Assembly: GCA_014800895.1 (NCBI GenBank)
Contig: JAAVFG010000014.1
Location: 1-51,805 of the forward strand
Length of the DNA: 51,805 nucleotides
Direction: 5' to 3'
From: Bacteroidales bacterium
GTDB lineage: Bacteria; Bacteroidota; Bacteroidia; Bacteroidales; Muribaculaceae
Below the pieces are notes generated by a model. It worked only from the letters and a program-made list of their open reading frames with translations, was not told where the DNA came from and searched no databases. The stretch's first letter is position 1. Each line of letters begins with the position of its first letter. The position numbers were made by a program, and so were the translations under genes. Positions 35,101 to 44,100 of the stretch are shown piece by piece.

Positions 35101-38100
35101 CACAATGGATACAAGCGTGGCGATGAAGTGATGTGGGATCGTTACGGCAACGGCAAGTGGGAGAAAGTCAAGATTGAGGATTTTGACGCTGACGGCAGTC
35201 CTATTTTTGAGTCGGTCAAAGGGATAATGAGCGAGAAAGGAGACTGGAGCCGGGTGAAGCCTGCGGACGGAGTGTTCGGAGAGGCAAAGCGCGTAGCGAC
35301 CAAGGCTCAGGTCGAGAGGAAGAAGAAAGCCGAGACCTCAAAGGGGTCAGAGAGAAAAGATGCAATCGAGCTAAGCTCGTGGCGGGAACAGCTTCGCGAT
35401 GGTGAAGGGAAGAAGACTTCCAAGAAGAAAGAAATAAAACCTGAACAGCCAGTCGGAGATCTCTTCGGAGGGTTGTTTGATGAAGAACCTATAAGCGATG
35501 AAAAGAAAACTGACGTACAATCTCGCGCCGGCGCTTCCGAGCGAGAAGGAGGACACGAACCTCAACCGAATGAACCGTTGGGAACGAGCCAGCGGAATGA
35601 AGTTAAAGGATCTGACGGACGAGGAATGGGTGGACGTGATAACGACAATCCTATGTCTGACGGAGAGCGAGGCACGAGCGTATCTCGACAGTCTAAGAGG
35701 GAACGCAAGCCTTTAGAGAGAGCCGTTGAGGGCGAGCGTAGAAACGTCCGCAACAACCATGCGGAACGAGGTGTGGACTATGCACCAAAAGGAGAGGACG
35801 CACGAATAAAGGCAAATATCGAAGCGATTGAACTTGCCAAGCGATTGCTTGACGCAGGAGAGACCGCCACACCCGAACAAATGGCAGTCCTCCGCAAGTT
35901 CAGCGGCTGGGGAGGTCTCGGCAAGGCGTTCAATGAATCCGTCTACAATCCAACTGCAAAGAAACTCCACGACTTATTAGGCGAGGAAGGGTATAAAGAT
36001 GCAGTAATGAGCCGTAACAGCGCCTACTACACACCTGCGCCGGTCATTGATGCAATGTGGGATGTAGTCAAGGCTCTGGGATTCACCGGCGGCAACGTGC
36101 TTGAGGGTTCGGCAGGTATCGGCAATATCCTCGGATTAATGCCAATGGAGCTAAGCGACCGCAGTAGAATCCATGCAGTTGAGATAGACCGGACGACAGG
36201 CGGCATACTCTCTCTTCTTTATCCCGATGCAAAAGTTGACATACAAGGCTTTGAGAAAACAAAGGTACGCAACGGAAGTATAGATCTGGCAATAACCAAT
36301 GTTCCGTTCGTGTCCGGTCTCCGTATCAAAGATGAGACCGGAGACAAAGACCTATCCAAGAAGTTCCATGACATCCACGACTTCTGCATAGCCAAGAATA
36401 TACGCAAACTTCGTGATGGAGGTATCGGTATCTTTATATCATCAAGCGGAACAATGGATAACTCCAAAGAACTGCGCAAATGGATTATCAATGAGGGCAA
36501 TGCCGATGTTGTAGGAGCTTTCCGTCTGCACAACAAAACTTTCGGAGGGACCGGAGCCACTTCGGATATCATCGTTGTGCGAAAGCGTGTTAATGGGAAG
36601 AAGTCACCGAATGCCATAGATGTAACAGACGTGACAGGTGTACGTGTAGCAGAATACGACACCGGAGAAACAAAAAAGGTAAAGGGAAAGGTAATCCCGA
36701 TCGTGAAGCAGTTGAGCATGTACTACAACAAGTATTTTGCGGAACATCCGGAGAATATGGCAGGAGAAATGCGCTTCGGCTTTGAAGAGGGAGATTCCTA
36801 TCGTCCTAAGAGCCGTGCTCTTTATCCGGTAAAAGGGAAAGACCAATCAACTATGCTGAATGAGTGGACAAAGCGTTTTTCCGAAATGGAAGAGGAAGCT
36901 ATCGCCACTCCCAAAATCGAAGATGAGGTGACACGCATCAATGAGAAGCTTGGTGAGGGAGTCAAGGAGGGCAGCATGGTACTGAACTTTCAGGGAGAAC
37001 TCTGCATGGCACGAATGGGAGAAGCCGTACCTCTCGGACTCAACAAGAACAAAGTCAAGGGACATACAAAGTCAGAGTGCTTCAAAGCGTATACAGCCAT
37101 TAAGAAAGCGTTGTCGGACGTGCTTGAATACCAAGCGAACAATGATGACAATGCCGGACTTGATCCACTCTTAAAGGAACTGAACCGTGCCTTTGACACA
37201 TTCACCCGTACCTATGGCAACCTCCACAAGAACCCTGCAATTTCATTCTTACGCAATGATGTGGACTTTTCAAGCATACTCGCACTGGAGACATATTCAG
37301 AGAAAGGAGACAAGAACGGCAACAAGGTAGTCAAGACAGGCAAGACCGACATCTTCAGCCGCCGTGTGATCGAGACTGAAAAAGAACCTCAACCGACCAC
37401 CATCAAAGACGGTATCCTCGCCAGTCTCTATAAGAGTGGTAATGTCGATGTGGATTATATCGCGCAGGCACTTGGTAAGACAACCGATGAGGTAAAGCGA
37501 GAGATAGTTGAAAGCGGACTCGGGTTTGAGAATCCATCGACAACCTCTATGGAAGTTTCGTACAAATATCTTTCCGGTAATGTCCGCGAGAAGTTGCAAA
37601 TCGCGCAGGAGAATAACGAGGATGGACGCTATGACGCGAATATCAAGGCTCTTGAAAAGGTAATGCCTATGACAATTCCTGCACACTTGATAGAGTTTTC
37701 GCTTGGCTCTTCATGGATAGAACCGAAACTATATGAGGATTTCGTATATGACAAGACCGGAGTCAGAGTTAAACTGACGAATGCCGGCGGCACATGGTTT
37801 ATGAAAACACCATGGAACACATTCAATGAGAAGAACCGCGCTATGGCAGTACACAGCCAAATGTGCGATAAGACCATCATGGGGCATGAACTCATTGAAG
37901 CCGCTATCACCAATAAGCAGATAACAGTCAGTAAGCAGGTAAAGCATTCTGACAATACAACCGAGACCATCACCGATAAAGTCGCGACCGCTCAATGCAG
38001 TGCCAAGGTTGATGAAATTCGAGCCGAGTTTAAAGACTGGGCGCGTGACCACATGCAGAAAGACCCCGAAATGTCTGCACGCATCGAGCAGACCTATAAC

Positions 38101-41100
38101 GAGCAATTCAACAACTATGTGCCTATGTCAATCCCGGAAGAGTTTGTGCCCAAACACTTCGGAGGACAGGTAAGCGAGTTGCACGGACGACCTTTCGCCC
38201 TACGTTCACACCAAGGTAAAGCCGTTGTGAGAGGAACAACAGAACCTATACTGCTTGCTCATGAAGTAGGCACAGGTAAGACCTATACGCTAATCACAAC
38301 TGCAATGGAAATGCGCAGACTCGGCACGGCAAGAAAACCTATGATTGTCGTTCAGAATGCGACCGTAGGTCAGTTTGTGGAGAGCGCCAAGGAGATATAC
38401 CCCAATGCCAAGGTGCTGACGATTGAAGAAGCAGACCGCACCGCAGAGGGTCGCAGGAATTTCTATGCCAAAATCAAATACAACGACTGGGATATGATTG
38501 TAGTGCCTCAATCGGTGTTTGAGAAGATTCCCGATAGTGAGGAGCGCGAAATGGCATACGTCAAGGACATCATCGAAGAGAAGATGAAGGTTCTTGAAGC
38601 CATGCGTGAAGCAGACACTGACGGCAGGAGTTCTATTGTTCGTGAGGCTGAAAAGGAACTCGCCAAGCAGGAGGAACGACTTGCAGAATTAACGGAAGCG
38701 TTGCAGGGCAAGAAGAAAAAGAAAGACGAAAAGAAAGAGGCAACCACTCGGCAGAATGCAGAGGTACGCGCTCTTGAAATGCTTGATCGTGAGACTGACG
38801 ATGTTGAGAACTTTGATGATATGGGCATTGACGCTCTCCTTGTGGACGAGGCTCATGAATATAAGCACCTCGGTTTCGCAACCGCTATCAAGCGCGGAGT
38901 GAAAGGCGTTGATCCATCATACAGCAAAAAGTCGCAGGGTGTGTTCTTGAAAACTCAGGCGGTCATGGAGCGCAACAATGGACGTAATGTGATATTCGCT
39001 ACTGGAACACCAATCTCCAATACCGCAGCTGAAATATGGACATTCATGCGCTATCTTATGCCTGCCGATACAATGAAAGCCTATGACATCTACTATTTTG
39101 ATGATTTTGTCCGAAATTTCGGAAACATTGCTCAGATGGTGGAGTTTAAGACAAATGGCAAGTTTGACGAGGTAAGCCGTTTCGCAGGATATGTGAACCT
39201 GCCCGAACTCGTGCGTATATGGAGCAGTGTAGCAGATACGGTCCTGACACGAGAAGCCGGAGGAGTCAGCGATAAAATCCCCGAAATGGAGGGAGGAAAG
39301 CCGCAAGACATTTATCTTCCTCAGACACCTGCTTTACGAAGCGTCATGAAGTTTGTAAAAGAACATCTTGAAGCGTTTGAGAAAATGAGTGGCAGGGAGA
39401 AAAGGGAGAATAGGCATATTCCCCTTGATATGTACCGCATTGCAAAAGCAGCTGCAGTTGATGTACGCCTTGTCATGGATGCAGAGGATAATCCTAACAG
39501 CAAAACCAATGCGGCTGTACGTGAGACATTGAGATCACTTAAAGATAGTGAGAAATATAGAGGCACCGTAGCCATCTTCGCTGACAACTATCAGAATAAG
39601 AACACTGGGTTTAACCTCTATGATGAGATTAGAAACAAACTGATCGCGCAGGGTGTTCCTGCCGACCAGATAGTCATAATACGACCCGGCATGACCATCA
39701 AGAAGAAACTTGACATCTTTGAAAAGGTCAATGCTGGAGAGATACGTGTCGTATTGGGGTCAACATACACCCTCGGCACCGGAGTGAACATTCAGGAGAG
39801 ATTATATCTTGCCATTCACGTAGACGCTCCCAACCGCCCTATGGACTATACTCAAAGAAACGGGCGCATCCTGCGACAGGGCAACCTGCATAAGGATATG
39901 GGGATACCGGTACGAGTCATTCGATTTGGAGTAGAGGACAGTCTTGACGTAACCGCCTATCAGCGACTGAAGACAAAAGGGGCGATAGCAGACTCCATCA
40001 TGAACGGCACAAAGATGATGGCCAATTCTATGGAGAACCGAGTGCTGGAGGAGGAAGAGGACTCATTCGGAGACATGACCGCTCAGTTATCGGGTAGTGA
40101 GTACGCCATTCTCAAGAACCAAGCGGAACGAGAGGTGCGCGGACTTACCGCCAAATTAAAAGGACATGAAACGGATCAAATCTATATCCACAATAAACTG
40201 CCCGAAGTAGAGAAATTTATCAAGGGAGCGGAGTGGCGAATAGAGCGAGAGAGCAAGAATCTTGAACTGATCAACAAGCACTGGTCCGACGGCACAATCA
40301 AGAAAGTAACAGTCGGGAAGCTCTCATTCAACAGCGTCGAGGCCATGGAGGATTTCTTCAAAGAGCAGAACGCCAAGATGAAGGAAGCCGAAGAAAAAGC
40401 ATCAGCGGGAGGAGAGGCTATCACAAGCAAACTTACAATCAATGTTGACGGCGTTGACTTTGAGGTTACCACAACCGTCAGCAGAGAGATTGAGAAGAGC
40501 GGACAGGCAACACTCGGCTTTGAGCTTAACCGCAGCGTGACATATTCCTGCGAGCCACTCGGCATCAAGGACGTGCAACCCAAGGGAAACCGCGTCAAGA
40601 ATGTGATGCAGGAGATAGCTGAACAAATTGCCAATGGGACTAAAAGCCGTAAGTTGCTCCACGGAGCGCAACATCAGCTTGAACATTATAGGGAGGAGAA
40701 GCGTCAACTTGAAGAACGATCAGGGAAGGAATTCCCATACAAGAAAGAACTCGCGGAAGCCAAAAAGCGCCTTGAGCAGTATGAGGAAGCGATGAAGAAA
40801 GAGTTGGCGGAGAAAGAAGCCAAGTATGCGGAACTTGATAAGAGTGTAGAGGCCGCTACCGATGTTACTTTATCTGATGAGGATGGAGAGGATAATACTC
40901 CGACCAATAGAGAGGGGAACAAATATCGAGACGGTGAAGAGATGTCGGATGGAGAGCGACTTCGGGCAATCCGCGCGTTGGAGCCGATTGAGATAGAGCG
41001 CAATGATATGAGCAGGGCAGAGCTGCGGGAAGTATATAACAATCTTCCTTCTGTAGAGAAAGAGGGGCGTGAGATTGAGTTCTACCACAGTGCGTTTAAG

Positions 41101-44100
41101 AAGATATATAAAGAGGGAGGATTGTTTGGGCAGGTTGTACCGGTGCTTGATGAAGTGTTGGAGCAATCGGTGTTGGCTTACTCGGATGGTGATAATCTCG
41201 GAGGGATTATCAGACCCGATGGCACAGAGCATAAGGAACATAAAAACGTCCTGCGATTTGATAACTACGTTGGCAAAGTGAGTATTGACGGGACTTCCTA
41301 TTTTGTGCGTACAACCGTACAGCATGAAATGGGACAGGCCGGAACACACTCGTTCTTTGTAAGCAATGTTGATGTATATGAAAATCCCACCGAGAGCCGA
41401 ACCATTCCGATTACATCACGGGGGACTACCGACTTCGATGGGATTGTGGATGCAAAGTTACAACAATTTTTTGAAAGGGCAAGTTCTGAAGCTACGAAAC
41501 TTGATATGCGCGAGCGAGTAGAGGAGTTGTCGGAGAAGCTGCACACGCCGGTCAGGATAGTATCTGATGAGACGGAGCTTTCTGAATTATCTGAGGAGGG
41601 CAAGCCGAGATACAGCCGGAGAGAGCGCAGGGCGAAAGGATGGTGGAGCAGCAGGACAGGAGAAGTCGTTGTGGTATTGCCCAACAATGTGAATGTGGCA
41701 GATGTTGAGAACACGGTTGTGCATGAGATAGTGGGGCATAAGGGGTTGCGAGCCTTTATCGGAGAGGAGCGCTTTGATGACTTCCTGAGGGAGGTCTATG
41801 ACCATGCGTCTGATTCCATCCGCAAGCGGATAGATGCGCTGACGGATAGGATGGTGAATGAAGAGGCCGACCGCCTTCGCGAGCGGAAGAGAAAGGCACA
41901 CGAGCGAGCCGGGGAGGATTACAACTCCACCTACTATACGGATATGGCCGAGGCACGAGTAGAAGCGGAGAAGAAGCGCGAGGAATACCGCCGGGAAGCG
42001 ACCGAGGAATATATGGCGGATCTTGGCGGGCGGATAGGCGATGAGGGTTTTACCAAGATGGCACAGGATGAACTTACGCTTTGGGGCAAAATCAAGGCAA
42101 AGGTTCAACAGTTTCTTGACAAATTCCTCAAAGGATTGAAGATTGCGAAGAGCATCCGGCTGAGCGATAAAGACCTCTCCTATATCCTCTTCAAATCGTG
42201 GAAGAACGCGAGTGAGGCAAAAACCGGACATGGTGATGTGTTTATGGATGCAGAGGGTGTATTGCGTAGTGAGGGTACCCGCTTCAGCTTACCGAAGGAG
42301 CATGACCTTATGGAGGTACGGAAGGAGGCAGTGGCTGACCGTATAGAGGAGCTTTTCAATCAGGCTGTTTCGGGCAATCTGAAGGGGAAGCCTGTAGAGG
42401 TGGGGAGATTGACTGAGGCCGGAAGAAGGTATCTTGAGAAGCTGTCAGGGATAAAACTGAAGGAGAATGTTCGGTTCATGCTCAATCCTTCCGATCTGCA
42501 ACATATCAACCGCAGACATTATGGAGAAAATGAGAGAGATGGCAGAAATATTCCTTTGAATAAAGAGGATATTCGTGCGATTGCGGATGTGATAAATAAT
42601 CCGGACAAGGTGATGTTTGGCAAAGAGACAGCGGGAGATAAGCGCAATATGTTCTTTTTCCTCAAGGATGTAGGGAATGGAAGCTATAATTTGCTTGAAG
42701 TGTATGCAAACTCCTGGGGGAATCTGACGTCTAAGAGTTTCTTCAAAAGCAAAGAAAGCGTATCCCAACGTGCAGTGTCCCTCAAGAATGAGTCCTCGCA
42801 CTTAACGTCCGTAACGGATGGGCCTACGCTTTCAGATAATGAAAAGGCCGTATCCCAACGTGTTCTGTCCTTAATGAAGTCCGAACACCTTACGTCCGTA
42901 ACGGATGGGGCAAGCCTTTTAGATGGGGCAAAGTTACCAAAATTCTTTGAATATCCCAAATCGGAGGGAGAAGAGGATAAGATTTTCTTCCGTGACCTGG
43001 GCCTGGGACTCGAGGAGACCATCACTAAGATGAAAGCGGAGGCGATGCAGGCCAACGCCGACAATTTGCAGGCCAAGCGAGAGGCAATGAGAGCGATCGG
43101 AGGGAACCTCAACCACCTGCGCAGAGCGATGGCACGGCAGAGGGAGTATGACATCACGACTGTAAAGAGTGTGAGCGACCTTGCGCGCATCCTTATGGAG
43201 AATGGACTTCTTGACGATCTGAGCAAGTATGAGACCAAGCGGATACTATCTGCCATCAAGAATGCGGTAGGGAAAGAGGACGTGAGCCGGTATGTTCAGA
43301 AGGTAATGGACATAATGGTAGACAACCAACTGCGAATGGGCGCAAACACACTCGGACGGCTGATGAGCATCCGGGGCAACCGCGTTGACGCGCGCGGGAT
43401 TGAGGTGCAGGGGGCACTCGACCCGGAGGGTCAGAGGATAGCGCAGGTGGTAAGGAAGTCGACGACACTGCCTAAAGATGATATTGACAACCGACTTGCC
43501 GAAGCGATGAACCGCATGAGCAGCAATGACCAAGCGATAGCGGAGGAGGCAACGATAGAGTATGCCGGACTCACGATAGCACGGCAGTATGTGGAGGAGA
43601 TCACCGAGAGCAAGGCCGAGGAGAAAGCACTGTGCGATAGCATCAAGCAGGGAAAAGAGGAGAAAGAGGCCGGACAAATGACCGAGGCTGCATACCGCCA
43701 GATGGTGGAAGCGACCGAGGAGGCTATCCGTCAGAACAAGATAGAGAGAGCAGAGTCTTTCTACGCACTCGCCGAGCAATTAGGAGGGGTGCTGAACGGA
43801 AGCATCGAGCGAGCCAAGCAGTGGAGAGAAGCGGAGAAGAAGCGCATAGAGGAAATCCACCACAACACCAACTCCGACATGCAGGGGCGACCGAGCGATG
43901 AACACCATAAAGACAGCAGGGCACAGAAGATAGCCAACAACAGCGCAGTGCGCTTCCTACTCGCACCATTGGCAACCTTCGACCAAATGCTGAGGATGTT
44001 CGGAGGGAAGAGCGTAAGAGGAGAGGGATATCTCTGGAACAGGTATATGCGCGGATGGGTAGAAGCGGCAGAAAAGGAATATACCGGCTACCGGGACGCG

